From: Rubrivivax sp.
Lineage (GTDB): Bacteria; Pseudomonadota; Gammaproteobacteria; Burkholderiales; Burkholderiaceae_C
Length of the DNA: 64,000 nucleotides
Assembly: GCA_027484825.1 (NCBI GenBank)
Contig: JAIXSE010000018.1
Span: 248,001 to 312,000 of the forward strand
Direction of reading: 5' to 3'
The translations under genes were made by a program, and so were the position numbers. Under the pieces are notes generated by a model that did no database searches, was not told the origin of the DNA, and was given only the letters and a program-made list of their open reading frames with translations. This document shows, in pieces, positions 36,831-45,786 of the stretch (position 1 is its first letter; every line of letters begins with the position of its first letter).

Positions 36831-37970
36831 GTGGCAAGACTTTCGCTGAACAAGGTCGAGAAGACCTATCCCAATGGCTTCAAGGCGGTCCACGGGGTGG
36901 ACCTGGAAGTGCGTGACGGGGAATTCATGGTGTTTGTCGGTCCGTCCGGCTGCGCCAAGTCGACCCTGCTGCGCATGATCGCCGGGCTGGAGAGCATCAC
37001 CGCTGGCGAGCTGCGCATCGGCGAGAAGACCGTCAACAGCCTGGCGCCCAAGGAGCGCGGCATTGCCATGGTCTTCCAGAACTATGCGCTGTATCCCCAC
37101 ATGAAGGTCTACGACAACCTGGCCTTCGGCCTGAAGCTGGCCACGACCCCGGCTGCGGAGCTGGACCGCCGTGTGCGGCATGCCGCCCGGCTGCTGGAGA
37201 TGGAGCATCTGCTGGACCGGTATCCCAAGCAGCTGTCGGGCGGGCAGGCGCAGCGGGTGGCCGTCGGACGGGCCATCGTCAAGAAGCCGGATGTGTTTCT
37301 GTTCGACGAGCCGCTGTCCAACCTGGATGCCAAGCTGCGCGCCGCCATGCGGGTGCGCCTGACCGAGCTGCACCGCACCCTGCGCGAGAGCGACCAGCCC
37401 GCCACCACCGTCTACGTGACCCACGATCAGGTGGAAGCCATGACCATGGGCGAGCGCATCTGCGTGCTCAAGGACGGCGTCATCCAGCAGGTCGACACGC
37501 CCACGGCGCTGTATGAACGTCCCGCCAATGCGTTTGTGGCCGGTTTCATCGGCTCCCCGGAAATGAACCTGTTGCCCGCCCGCCTGGAAGCGACCGACAA
37601 CGGCCTGACCGTGCAACTGGGCGGCACCCGGCTGCGCTTGCCGGCCGCCCGGGTGGCTGCCCTGGGCGGACTGGCCCAACGCGCCGATGGCAGCGTCACC
37701 CTGGGCCTGCGTCCCGAGCATCTGACGCTGGCCCCCCGCGCACAGGGCGACAGCGAGCCCCTGGCCGCACGGCTGCGGTTCACCGAGCACATGGGCTCCG
37801 AAGTCTATCTGCATGTGGACCTTGGAGAGCTGATCCTGACCGCCCGCATTCCCGCCGAACAGGCCGTGCCGCTGGAGGGCCTGCAGCGCGGCGATCCGGT
37901 GACGCTGCATGCCCAGATGTCGGCGGCCCATCTCTTTGATGCCGACACCGGCGTGAGCCTGCTGGCATGA
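36831..37970 (+). CDS. togA: Oligogalacturonide ABC transporter ATPase (TogA-like)
   Basis: A 379-residue MalK/UgpC-type ATPase: Walker A at 37-44, signature LSGGQAQRVAVGRAI, Walker B VFLFDEPLSNLD, H-loop YVTHDQVEAM, and a C-terminal OB-fold regulatory domain (FIGSPEMNLLPARLE). Walker A reads GPSGCAKS; the Gly normally just before the Lys is Ala42. The GTG start at 36831 has a GGAGAGA ribosome binding site; an in-frame TTG 15 bases upstream overlaps that site and is rejected. It energises the TogMN channel. Confidence 0.88.
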   Translation: MARLSLNKVEKTYPNGFKAVHGVDLEVRDGEFMVFVGPSGCAKSTLLRMIAGLESITAGELRIGEKTVNSLAPKERGIAMVFQNYALYPHMKVYDNLAFGLKLATTPAAELDRRVRHAARLLEMEHLLDRYPKQLSGGQAQRVAVGRAIVKKPDVFLFDEPLSNLDAKLRAAMRVRLTELHRTLRESDQPATTVYVTHDQVEAMTMGERICVLKDGVIQQVDTPTALYERPANAFVAGFIGSPEMNLLPARLEATDNGLTVQLGGTRLRLPAARVAALGGLAQRADGSVTLGLRPEHLTLAPRAQGDSEPLAARLRFTEHMGSEVYLHVDLGELILTARIPAEQAVPLEGLQRGDPVTLHAQMSAAHLFDADTGVSLLA

Positions 37971-39295
37971 CCGCGACCCGTCGACAACTGCTGGGCGCCG
38001 CAGCCGGTGCCGCCGTGGCTGCTGGCGCCGGCCTGGCCCTGGCACCCGCCTTCCTCAAGGCGCAGGAACCGCGCGTGCTGCGGTTTGCCTGGTGGGGCGG
38101 GGCAGGGCGCCATGAAGCCACGCTCAAGGCCCTGGCACTGTTCGAGCGCCGCTACGGCGTGCGGGTCAAGGCCGAGTACATGGGCTTCAACGGCTACCTG
38201 GAGCGGCTCACCACCCAGATCGCCGGCGGCTCCGAGCCGGACGTCATGCAGATCAACTGGGCCTGGCTGGCGATGTTCAGCAAGCGCGGCAACGGGTTCT
38301 TCGACCTGCGCCAGCACCAGGCCCTGATGGACCTGAGCCAGCTGGAGCCGGAAGACCTGGCATACGGCGATGTGGCCGGCAAGCTCAATGCCCTGCCGGT
38401 GTCCTTCAGCGCGCGGGTGATGCTGTGGAACGAAGCGGCCTTCCAGCGCGCCGGCCTGGCCCTGCCCACCACCTGGGACGAGCTGTTTGCCACCGGCCCC
38501 GCGTTCCGCAAGGCGCTGGGCGAGGACGCCTATCCGCTGGACGGCGAGCTCTACGACATGATGCTGCTGGCCCAGGCCTGGGTGCAGCAAAAGCATGGAA
38601 CGCCCTATGTGGACCCGCACCAGCCCCGCGTGGCCATGAGCGATGCCGCGGCGCTGGACTGGGTGCGCATCTACCGGCGGCTGATCCAGGAGCATGTGGC
38701 CACGCCGCTGCCGCTGCGGGCGAGCCTGGGCGGCGCGGAGAAACCCACCGAGCAACAACCCGACTGGGTCAACGGTCGCTGGGCCGGCAACTACACCTGG
38801 GATTCGGTCATCGGCCTGCGTTCCTCCACGCTGGACAAGCAGCAGCGCCTGACGCTGGGCGAGTTTCCGACCCTGCCGGGCGCCCATGAAAGCGGCATGT
38901 TCGGTCGTCCCACGGTGATGTATGCCGTCAGCCGACATGCCGCCACCCGGGGCCATTCGGAAGAAGCCGCGCGACTGGTGAATTTTCTGCTGACCGACCT
39001 GGAAGCGGCCTCGCTGCTGGGCCGGACCCGCGGCCTGCCGTCGGCCCGCGGGCCTTTTGAGCAACTGCGCAATGGCCCCGGCGTTCCCGCGCTGGAGCTG
39101 GCCGCCCATGAGCAGATCCGCGAGCAACGGCTGGCAGGGCGGCTGACACGGCCCGCGCCGCTGTTCGAGCATGCTCGCCTGCACAAGTTCATGCGCGAGG
39201 TCTTCGAGACCGTCGCCTACCGCAAGACCACCGACGAAGCAGCTGCGCAGCGTCTGGTGACCGAGGGCCAAGCCCTGCTGCAACGTATCAAGTGA
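37967..39295 (+). CDS. togB: Oligogalacturonide-binding periplasmic protein (TogB-like)
   Basis: A 442-residue family-1 extracellular solute-binding protein. The N-terminus has a twin-arginine-like motif (TRRQLLGAA) followed by a hydrophobic stretch ending PAFLKAQ, so Tat export is possible. The mature part shows AWWGGAGRHEATLKALALFE and GSEPDVMQINWAWL, standard features of sugar-binding proteins. It overlaps togA by ATGA. It would collect oligogalacturonides brought through the outer membrane by the TonB receptor. Confidence 0.85.
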   Translation: MTATRRQLLGAAAGAAVAAGAGLALAPAFLKAQEPRVLRFAWWGGAGRHEATLKALALFERRYGVRVKAEYMGFNGYLERLTTQIAGGSEPDVMQINWAWLAMFSKRGNGFFDLRQHQALMDLSQLEPEDLAYGDVAGKLNALPVSFSARVMLWNEAAFQRAGLALPTTWDELFATGPAFRKALGEDAYPLDGELYDMMLLAQAWVQQKHGTPYVDPHQPRVAMSDAAALDWVRIYRRLIQEHVATPLPLRASLGGAEKPTEQQPDWVNGRWAGNYTWDSVIGLRSSTLDKQQRLTLGEFPTLPGAHESGMFGRPTVMYAVSRHAATRGHSEEAARLVNFLLTDLEAASLLGRTRGLPSARGPFEQLRNGPGVPALELAAHEQIREQRLAGRLTRPAPLFEHARLHKFMREVFETVAYRKTTDEAAAQRLVTEGQALLQRIK

Positions 39296-39322
39296 AGCCG
39301 CGCCCCGCCGCGTGAAGACCGT

Positions 39323-40474
39323 ATGAAAGCCACCGAACGTCAACTCCGCTTCGTCACCCGCCAGGACCCGGACACCGGCGCCCGCGTCACCCGGCTGACG
39401 CCCACCGATGTCACCTGCCATCGCAATTACTTCTACCAGAAGGCCTTCACCAACGACGGCCAGCGCCTGATCTTCGGGGCGGAGTTCGGTCCGGGCAGCA
39501 GCTGGAACTACCACCTGCTGGACCTCGAGAGCCAGGTGGCCACTCAGCTGACCGACCAGCCCGGTGAGAACACCTTCGGCGGCTTCCTCAGCCCGGACGA
39601 CCGGCATCTCTACTTCGTGCGCGCCGAGCGGCAACTGATCCGGCTGTCGCTGTCCGACCTGAGCGAAGAGGTCGTCTACCGCGTGCCGGAAGGCTGGGTG
39701 GGTTATGGCACCTGGGTGGCCAATTCGTCCTGCACCCGCATGGTGGGCATCGAGATCGCCGCCAGCGACTGGTTCCCCTTGAGCGACTGGCAGAAGTTCC
39801 ACCAGATGTTCCATGCGAAGCCGCGTTGCCGCCTCATCCGCATCGACCTGGCCACCGGTGAGCGGGACGTCATCCTGGAGAAGCAGGGCTGGCTGGGCCA
39901 TCCACAATACCGCCCGTTTGATGATCACACCGTCGCCTACTGCCATGAAGGCCCGCACGACCTGGTGGATGCGCGCATGTGGTTCATCAACGAGGACGGG
40001 ACCAATATCCGCTGCGGCCGGCAGCAGGATCCGGGCGAAAGCTGCACCCATGAATTCTGGGTGCCGGATGGCTCGGCGATGATCTATGTGTCCTATCTGA
40101 AGGGCCAGCGGGACCGCTGGATCTGCTCGCTGGATCCGGTGACGCTGGAGTCCCGCCGCCTGACCCGCATGCCGCCTTGCTCGCATCTGATGAGCAACCA
40201 CGACGGCAGTCTGCTGATCGGCGACGGCTGCGACTCGCCGGCCGATGTGGCGGACACCGGCAGCCATCAGATCAAGACCGACCCTTATCTGCATCTGTTC
40301 GATATGAAGGCCGGCACCGAGCGCAAGGTGGCGCGGCACGACAGCAGCTGGCGCGTCTACAAGGGCAACCGGCAGGTGACGCATCCGCATCCGTCCTTCA
40401 CGCCGGACGAGCGGCAGGTGCTCTTCAGCGCCGATGCTGAAGGGGAACCGGCGCTGTATCTGGCGGATCTGTGA
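39323..40474 (+). CDS. ogl: Oligogalacturonate lyase
   Basis: A 383-residue cytoplasmic PL22-type enzyme with a seven-bladed propeller, which cuts short oligogalacturonides into 4,5-unsaturated monomers. Family segments include VTRLTPTDVTCHRNYFYQKA near the N-terminus, WNYHLLDLESQVATQLTDQ, GHPQYRPFDDHTVAYCHEGP with the catalytic His residues, and PHPSFTPDERQVLFSADAEG near the end. No signal peptide. It follows togB by 27 bases and its product is the KdgF/KduI substrate. Confidence 0.94.
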   Translation: MKATERQLRFVTRQDPDTGARVTRLTPTDVTCHRNYFYQKAFTNDGQRLIFGAEFGPGSSWNYHLLDLESQVATQLTDQPGENTFGGFLSPDDRHLYFVRAERQLIRLSLSDLSEEVVYRVPEGWVGYGTWVANSSCTRMVGIEIAASDWFPLSDWQKFHQMFHAKPRCRLIRIDLATGERDVILEKQGWLGHPQYRPFDDHTVAYCHEGPHDLVDARMWFINEDGTNIRCGRQQDPGESCTHEFWVPDGSAMIYVSYLKGQRDRWICSLDPVTLESRRLTRMPPCSHLMSNHDGSLLIGDGCDSPADVADTGSHQIKTDPYLHLFDMKAGTERKVARHDSSWRVYKGNRQVTHPHPSFTPDERQVLFSADAEGEPALYLADL

Positions 40475-43248
40475 TGAGGACGGGGGCGGGACGGCCTGCT
40501 GTGCGGAACCACGGGCATGCGGCAACTGGCGAGCAGCGCCGGCCTGCGGGCGGGTGTCGGCAGTTGCAGTGGGAAGGGGCATCGCAACGGCCCTGGCAAC
40601 TGCGACGCCAAGTGCAACGGCACTGGCTGTTGGCGGCGATCGTGGCCGGATGCGGCGGGATGTTCGGTATGAACGTCGCTGCCGCTGCTGATGGAGAGCC
40701 CGCTCGCCAGGCCAGCGGCCAAGCGGCGTTGGCAGTGACCGTGGCGGCACCGCCGACCGCTGCGGCGTCCGTTCCCTGGGACGCGCCGCCGCCTGCCGGG
40801 GTGCCGGATCCCCGGGCGGCTGCTCGGCCCCAACTCACTGCGTCGCAGGCGGCGCAGCTCACGCTGGACCGCTATCTCGGGGACTGGAAGCCGGTCGATC
40901 TCGCTCCACCCGCAGAGCTTCGGCCTGATTTCATCGTGGCTGCCGACGGCAGCGGCACCCATCGCACCGTGCAGGCCGCGCTGGATGCGGTGCCCGCTGC
41001 GGGCGGGGCGGAGCGCCGCATCAACATCCTGGTGCGCCCGGGTGTGTATCGGGAGGCGGTGTGCGTACAGGGCAAGGCCCCGTTCCGCTTGTATGGCCTG
41101 GGTGAGGCCAAGGACGTGGTGATCGTGGCAGGCCGCTATGCCGGGCTGCCGCGCCCGATGCCGGCTGCGGCCACGGCCGAAGATCGACGCGAAGCCTCCG
41201 ATCAGGTGCGACGTGTGGCGCTGCCCGACGGCTGCCAGGTGCCGCTCGGCACCTGGGCACCGACATCGACCCCGACACCTGCGCCCACGCCTTCGCCGAC
41301 ACAGCCGGCAACAGCGTCCCCGACCCCAGCCGCGCAAGCCGCCCTTGGCGCCGCTGCCGCGACGACGCCCGCTACGCCCCCCGTCCCCACCTACGGCACG
41401 CCCGGCAGCGCCAGCGTCACCCTGTTGACCGACGACGTCCAGCTCCAGCGCCTGACCATCGCCAATGACGCGATGGACGCCGTTCGTGGCGGCGAGGGCT
41501 ACCCACCTGGCGCCGGCGAAAAGGGCGGCGCCCAGGCCGTTGCGCTGCTGACCCGCGGCGACCGGCTGCAACTGGAAGACGTCCGGCTGATCGGCCACCA
41601 GGACACCTTCGAGGCCGAACGCGTCCCTGGACGCCCGGGTCGTGTGCTCGTGCGCCGCAGCGAGATCCGCGGCGACGTCGACTTCATCTTCGGCGGCGCC
41701 ACGCTGGTGATCGACAACAGCCTGATCGTCACCCGCGCCGGCCGTCGCCAGCCGGGCAATGGCGGCCATGTGATCGCCCCCAGCACGCCGCAGAACGAGG
41801 CCTTCGGCTTCCTGATCCAGCGCAGCCGCTGGCTGGCCGATCCCGGCGTGACGCCCGGCAGCATCAGCCTGGGCAGGGCCTGGGACCGAGGCGTCACGCC
41901 GGGCACCTGGCAGCCCGGCACCACCGTGCCCAACGGCCAGGCCCTGCTGCGAGACAACCTGCTGGGCCCGCATCTGACCGGATGGGCCGCGTCAACCTCC
42001 CGCCGCCCGTTCAGCACCGAAGGGCCTGCCGCCAACCGCATGGCGGAGCATCAGAACCAGGCACTGCCCCTGGCCGCCTTTGAGCGCCTGCCCGACGGCA
42101 ACGGCTGGGCCAGCGTGGACGACGGCACCCGCGGCGGGGCACAGGCCTCGCTGGCGTCCATCCGCTGGGTGCGCACCCGTGCGGAGCTGGATGCGGCTCT
42201 GGCGCTGGGGGACGTGCCCAAGATCATTGCCGTGGCCGGCCGCATCGACCTGGCCTCGGACGCCGCGGGACGGCCTCTGGGCATCGACGCCTTCCGCGAT
42301 CCGGACTTCGATCTGGACGCCTTCGCCAAGGCGTACGACCCCACCACCTGGGGCCGTCGCCCACCGGAAGGGCCGCTGGAAGACGCGCGCCGCCGCTCAG
42401 CCCGCAAGCAGGCCGCGCAGGTGATGGTGCGCATCCCGTCCCACACCACGGTCATCGGCATCACGCCGGACGCGGGCTTTGACAACGGCTCGCTGATGCT
42501 GGAGCGGGTGAAGCAGGTGATTCTGCGCAACCTGCGCTTCTCCGATGCCTACGACTATTTCCCGGCCTGGGACCCGCTGGACAACGGCCACGGCGAGTGG
42601 AATTCCGAATACGACACGGTGTCGCTGCGTGAGGCGGACCAGGTCTGGGTCGACCACTGCAGCTTCGATGACGGCCAGCGCCCGGACCGCAGTGAACCCA
42701 CGGTGCTGGGCCGACCGCTGCAGCGTCACGACGGTTTGCTGGACATCACGCGCCAATCCGATCGCGTCACCGTGTCCTGGAACGTCTTCCGCCAGCACGA
42801 CAAGACCATGCTGATCGGCGGCAGCGACAACCATCGCGACGACCGGGGCCGCCTGCGGGTCACCCTGCATCACAACCTCTGGGAAGCGGTGAAGGAACGG
42901 ACTCCCCGCGTGCGCTACGGACAGGTGCATGTGGCCAACAACCTCTATGTGGTGCGGGCCGACCAGCCCGAGGGCTACACCTATTCCCTGGGCGTGGGCT
43001 TCGAGGCCCGCCTGCTGAGTGAAGCCAACGCCTGGGAACTGCCGCCCACCGTGCCCGCGGGGCAGATCGTCCGGGTGCTCAAGGGCCATCGGTTCGAAGA
43101 CCACGGCTCCTTCCTCAATGGCCAGCCGGTGGACCTGCCGACGCTGCAACCGGTGGGCTGGACCCCACCGTACGCGTGGCGCCCAGATCCCACGTCTGAA
43201 GTCGCCACCCGTGTTCGCCAGGGGGCGGGCGCGGGTCGGCTGTGGTGA
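40474..43248 (+). CDS. Pectin methylesterase (CE8) / pectate lyase (PL1) fusion
   Basis: A 924-residue exported two-enzyme protein. A hydrophobic export segment lies near residues 50-72 (HWLLAAIVAGCGGMFGMNVA) after an unusually long polar head. The CE8 half (about 150-520) has ALLTRGDRLQLED, GHQDTF with Asp377, GDVDFIFGG with Asp403 and LGRAW with Arg468 and Trp470. The PL1 half (about 560-905) has WVDHCSF, VSWNVFRQHDKTMLIGGSDN and the catalytic RVRYGQVHVANN region. A Thr/Pro/Ala-rich linker of about 45 residues (around 265-310) lies inside the CE8 domain rather than between the two enzymes. Demethylation by CE8 makes the substrate of PL1. The start overlaps the ogl stop as TGATG; the true start could be nearer the export segment. 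Confidence 0.9.
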   Translation: MRTGAGRPAVRNHGHAATGEQRRPAGGCRQLQWEGASQRPWQLRRQVQRHWLLAAIVAGCGGMFGMNVAAAADGEPARQASGQAALAVTVAAPPTAAASVPWDAPPPAGVPDPRAAARPQLTASQAAQLTLDRYLGDWKPVDLAPPAELRPDFIVAADGSGTHRTVQAALDAVPAAGGAERRINILVRPGVYREAVCVQGKAPFRLYGLGEAKDVVIVAGRYAGLPRPMPAAATAEDRREASDQVRRVALPDGCQVPLGTWAPTSTPTPAPTPSPTQPATASPTPAAQAALGAAAATTPATPPVPTYGTPGSASVTLLTDDVQLQRLTIANDAMDAVRGGEGYPPGAGEKGGAQAVALLTRGDRLQLEDVRLIGHQDTFEAERVPGRPGRVLVRRSEIRGDVDFIFGGATLVIDNSLIVTRAGRRQPGNGGHVIAPSTPQNEAFGFLIQRSRWLADPGVTPGSISLGRAWDRGVTPGTWQPGTTVPNGQALLRDNLLGPHLTGWAASTSRRPFSTEGPAANRMAEHQNQALPLAAFERLPDGNGWASVDDGTRGGAQASLASIRWVRTRAELDAALALGDVPKIIAVAGRIDLASDAAGRPLGIDAFRDPDFDLDAFAKAYDPTTWGRRPPEGPLEDARRRSARKQAAQVMVRIPSHTTVIGITPDAGFDNGSLMLERVKQVILRNLRFSDAYDYFPAWDPLDNGHGEWNSEYDTVSLREADQVWVDHCSFDDGQRPDRSEPTVLGRPLQRHDGLLDITRQSDRVTVSWNVFRQHDKTMLIGGSDNHRDDRGRLRVTLHHNLWEAVKERTPRVRYGQVHVANNLYVVRADQPEGYTYSLGVGFEARLLSEANAWELPPTVPAGQIVRVLKGHRFEDHGSFLNGQPVDLPTLQPVGWTPPYAWRPDPTSEVATRVRQGAGAGRLW

Positions 43249-43276
43249 AATCTCCTCTTTGACCAGACACACGCGC

Positions 43277-44086
43277 ATGGATGACGAACTGAACGATGGC
43301 AAGCAGCAGCCCGAGTCGGTGGCCGCCGTACTCAAGGTGTTTGCCATCCTGCAAGCCTTGTCCGAGCGCAGCGACACGGGCATCTCGGAACTGTCGGTGC
43401 GCCTGGCCATGCCCAAGGCCACGGTCTACCGCTTCCTGCAGACGATGAAGACCCTGGGCTATGTGCGCCAGGAGTCGGACAGCGAACGTTATGGCCTGTC
43501 GATGAAGGCCTTCGAGCTAGGCGCCAAGGCGCTGCAGTATCCGGACCTGGTCGACCTGGCCAAGCACCACATGCAGATGCTGGCCGATGCCACCGGCGAG
43601 ACGGTTCACCTAGGCACGCTGATCGACAGCGAAATCATCTACGTGCACAAGGTCGACTCGCGGCACATGCTGGGCATGTATTCGCGGGTGGGGCGCCGGG
43701 CGCCGCTGCATTGCACCGCCATCGGCAAGGTGCTGATGGCCTGGGAACATCCCGACCGTCGTCAGCGCATTCTGGCGGGTGCCGAGTTCAAGCGCTTCCG
43801 GGACAAGACCATCACCGATCTCAAGGACTTCCAGGTGGAACTGGACCGGGTGAAGGCGCAGGGCTTCGGCGAAGACCGCGAGGAATTCGACGACCACATC
43901 CGCTGCCTGGGCGTGCCGATTTTCGACCGCCTTGGTCAGCCGATCGCAGGCATGAGCGTGAGCTTTCCGACCTTCCGCTATGACGAGGTGAAGGCGCCGG
44001 AAGTGGTGCAGATGCTGCAGGACGCCAGCCGGGACATTTCCGCGCGGCTGGGCTGCGTCAGCTTCCCGCTGGACGCGAAGAACTGA
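43277..44086 (+). CDS. kdgR: IclR-family pectin regulator KdgR
   Basis: A 269-residue IclR-type repressor. The winged helix is at about 18-80 (SVAAVLKVFAILQALSE, LAMPKATVYRFLQTMKTLGY) and the effector domain follows (GETVHLGTLIDSEIIYVHKV, LHCTAIGKVLMAW, GVPIFDRLGQPIAGMSVSFP). It resembles enterobacterial KdgR throughout. KDG is the usual inducer. It ends the plus-strand pectin run and should bind the palindromes at 32987-33022. Confidence 0.9.
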   Translation: MDDELNDGKQQPESVAAVLKVFAILQALSERSDTGISELSVRLAMPKATVYRFLQTMKTLGYVRQESDSERYGLSMKAFELGAKALQYPDLVDLAKHHMQMLADATGETVHLGTLIDSEIIYVHKVDSRHMLGMYSRVGRRAPLHCTAIGKVLMAWEHPDRRQRILAGAEFKRFRDKTITDLKDFQVELDRVKAQGFGEDREEFDDHIRCLGVPIFDRLGQPIAGMSVSFPTFRYDEVKAPEVVQMLQDASRDISARLGCVSFPLDAKN

Positions 44087-44090
44087 ACCC

Positions 44091-44492
44091 TCAGGCCGCC
44101 GGCGGCGTCGTTCCCACCGCCTTGAGGGCCGAGAGCGCGCGCGCATGGGCCTCGACCAGCTCGGGCGAGCCGTCGAAGTGGGTCAGATACCGGACCATGA
44201 AGGGCAGGGTGCTGTCCCGGTCCAGCGCCAGCAGCTCGCGGGCCCGCTGCGCCACTGGTAGCGGTGTCAGGTCGGCATCGCCCTTGCCGTCCAGCGCTTC
44301 ATCCAGCATGACGATCAGGCGGCTGAGCGGATCCAGCCAACGCATGTCGTCGGAATAGGCCATGACCTGCAGAAAGTCGCCTGCGCCCAGCGGGCCGTTG
44401 CGCTTTTCGTAGTCGCGGCGTTCGAGCGCGACCAGGGTGCGGTGAAGATCGAGCAGGCTGGTGCGGAGATGGCGGCAGGTGTCGAAGGCCAT
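44091..44492 (-). CDS. Conserved hypothetical protein
   Basis: A 133-residue cytoplasmic helical protein (FDTCRHLRTSLLDLHRTLV, LLALDRDSTLPFMVRYLTHF). Its stop is 4 bases from the convergent kdgR stop. I know of similar small proteins in Burkholderiales without an assigned role. No catalytic motif, membrane span or signal peptide is seen. Confidence 0.65.
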   Translation of the reverse strand: MAFDTCRHLRTSLLDLHRTLVALERRDYEKRNGPLGAGDFLQVMAYSDDMRWLDPLSRLIVMLDEALDGKGDADLTPLPVAQRARELLALDRDSTLPFMVRYLTHFDGSPELVEAHARALSALKAVGTTPPAA

Positions 44493-44571
44493 GGGTTGGG
44501 ACGTGCAGGCGAAGGAGGAGCCGCGTAGGGTAGCGCAGCATCGCCGGCTTGGACGGAATGTCAGGCTTGCA

Positions 44572-44589
44572 CTCTCCCATTTGGGAGAG
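44572..44589. promoter_or_regulatory. 18-base palindrome upstream of the hypothetical gene
   Basis: CTCTCCCA-TT-TGGGAGAG is a perfect 8-base inverted repeat, 80 bases before the start at 44492 and 85 bases after the LysR stop. It could be an operator or the LysR terminator; there is no T-run. Confidence 0.35.
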
Positions 44590-44674
44590 CGTGGGGCACC
44601 GCCGCCGCCGATTGCGAGTGCGGGTGCGAGTGCGCTGCGCTACCGGGATCGGGATCGGGATCGGGCATCCTCGC

Positions 44675-45622
44675 TCAAAGCGGGGCCGGCTTCGCGTTGG
44701 CGCTGTCCTGGCGCATCAGCAGCCCCACAAACGCCTGCAGCGCGGCCGTCGGCTGCTTGTCCCGGTGGACCACCAGATGACATTGCCGCAGCAGGCGGGG
44801 CAGGGTGGTCTGAAGTCGGCGCAGCCGCCCGGCGTCGAGCGCTTCCTGCACCGCCCAGGTGGAGAGGCAACCCACCCCGAGACCTTCCGCCGCAGCGTGC
44901 TTGATCGCCTCCGAACTGCCCAGTTCGATGCAGCGTCGGTAGGCGTTCAGGTGAGGCAGCAAGGCCTGGTCGGTCGACTCCCGGGTGCCGGAGCCGGGTT
45001 CGCGCAGCAGCCAGACCTCTTCCCGCAGGTCCCGCACGGAGATCCGCTCCCCGGCCTCGCTGCGCCGGGCCAGGGGGCTGTCCGCAGCGGCAACCACCAC
45101 CAGTTCATCCTTGAGCCACGGTGTCACGGCCAGCGACGACTGATGGCTCGGACCTTCGATCAGGCCCACGTCCAGGTCGAAGGACGCCACCGCATCGCAG
45201 ATGGCCGCTGTGTTGCCGATGACGACCCGCGAGCGCCAGGCAGTGGCGCTGCGCGGCGGTTGCGGGCGCAGGAAGCGCGCCAACAGGCCCGGCAGTACAT
45301 AGTTGCCCAGCGTGGTGCTCGCACCGATACGCAGGGACTGCACCTGGTCGCCCGCCTCCTGGGCCATCTGCTCGATGCCGGCGGCCGCGTCCAGCATGGC
45401 CAGCGCCCGGGGCAGCAGCGCGCGGCCGTTGTCGTTGAGCAGCAGCCGCTTGCCGGAGCGGTCGAACAGCCGCAGGGACAGCATGCGCTCCAGCTCATTC
45501 ACCGCAGAGCTGGTAGCGGACTGGGACAGGGCGATCGCCTCGCTGGCCGCCGTGGTGCTGCCGGTATTGGCCACCGCCACGAAGATCTGAAGCTGGCGTA
45601 GGGTGAGGCGAAGGACATCCAT
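44675..45622 (-). CDS. LysR-type regulator (YeiE-like), divergent from the YeiH transporter
   Basis: A 315-residue LysR protein: N-terminal helix-turn-helix (LTLRQLQIFVAVANTGSTTAASEAI) and a substrate domain (LRIGASTTLGNYVLPGLLARF). LysR genes placed divergently from yeiH, as here, are typically YeiE-like and respond to sulfite in enteric bacteria. The start MDVLRLTLRQ at 45622 is the family norm. It should act on the 164-base gap to the transporter gene. Confidence 0.88.
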   Translation of the reverse strand: MDVLRLTLRQLQIFVAVANTGSTTAASEAIALSQSATSSAVNELERMLSLRLFDRSGKRLLLNDNGRALLPRALAMLDAAAGIEQMAQEAGDQVQSLRIGASTTLGNYVLPGLLARFLRPQPPRSATAWRSRVVIGNTAAICDAVASFDLDVGLIEGPSHQSSLAVTPWLKDELVVVAAADSPLARRSEAGERISVRDLREEVWLLREPGSGTRESTDQALLPHLNAYRRCIELGSSEAIKHAAAEGLGVGCLSTWAVQEALDAGRLRRLQTTLPRLLRQCHLVVHRDKQPTAALQAFVGLLMRQDSANAKPAPL

Positions 45623-45786
45623 GAGGCGGCGGTCTTTATAACGATTCGGTAGATTGATATTACACAAACAACCTGTTGGACCGGCAAAGCGGCGATGCCT
45701 AGAGTGCGGGCTCAAGGGGGTTGCGGTCGCGACGCCCCATTGTTCCGGCGATCAACCTGCGGGTTGGCCGTACGCCCGTGCCTCAC

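Noticed and set aside
41263-41395. Thr/Pro-rich stretch in the pectinase as a separate mucin-like gene
   Set aside because: It is in frame with, and flanked by, CE8 motifs of the same protein.
44640-44667. CGGGAT microrepeats after the hypothetical gene
   Set aside because: Only four short units in a GC-rich gap; no sign of function beyond chance slippage.
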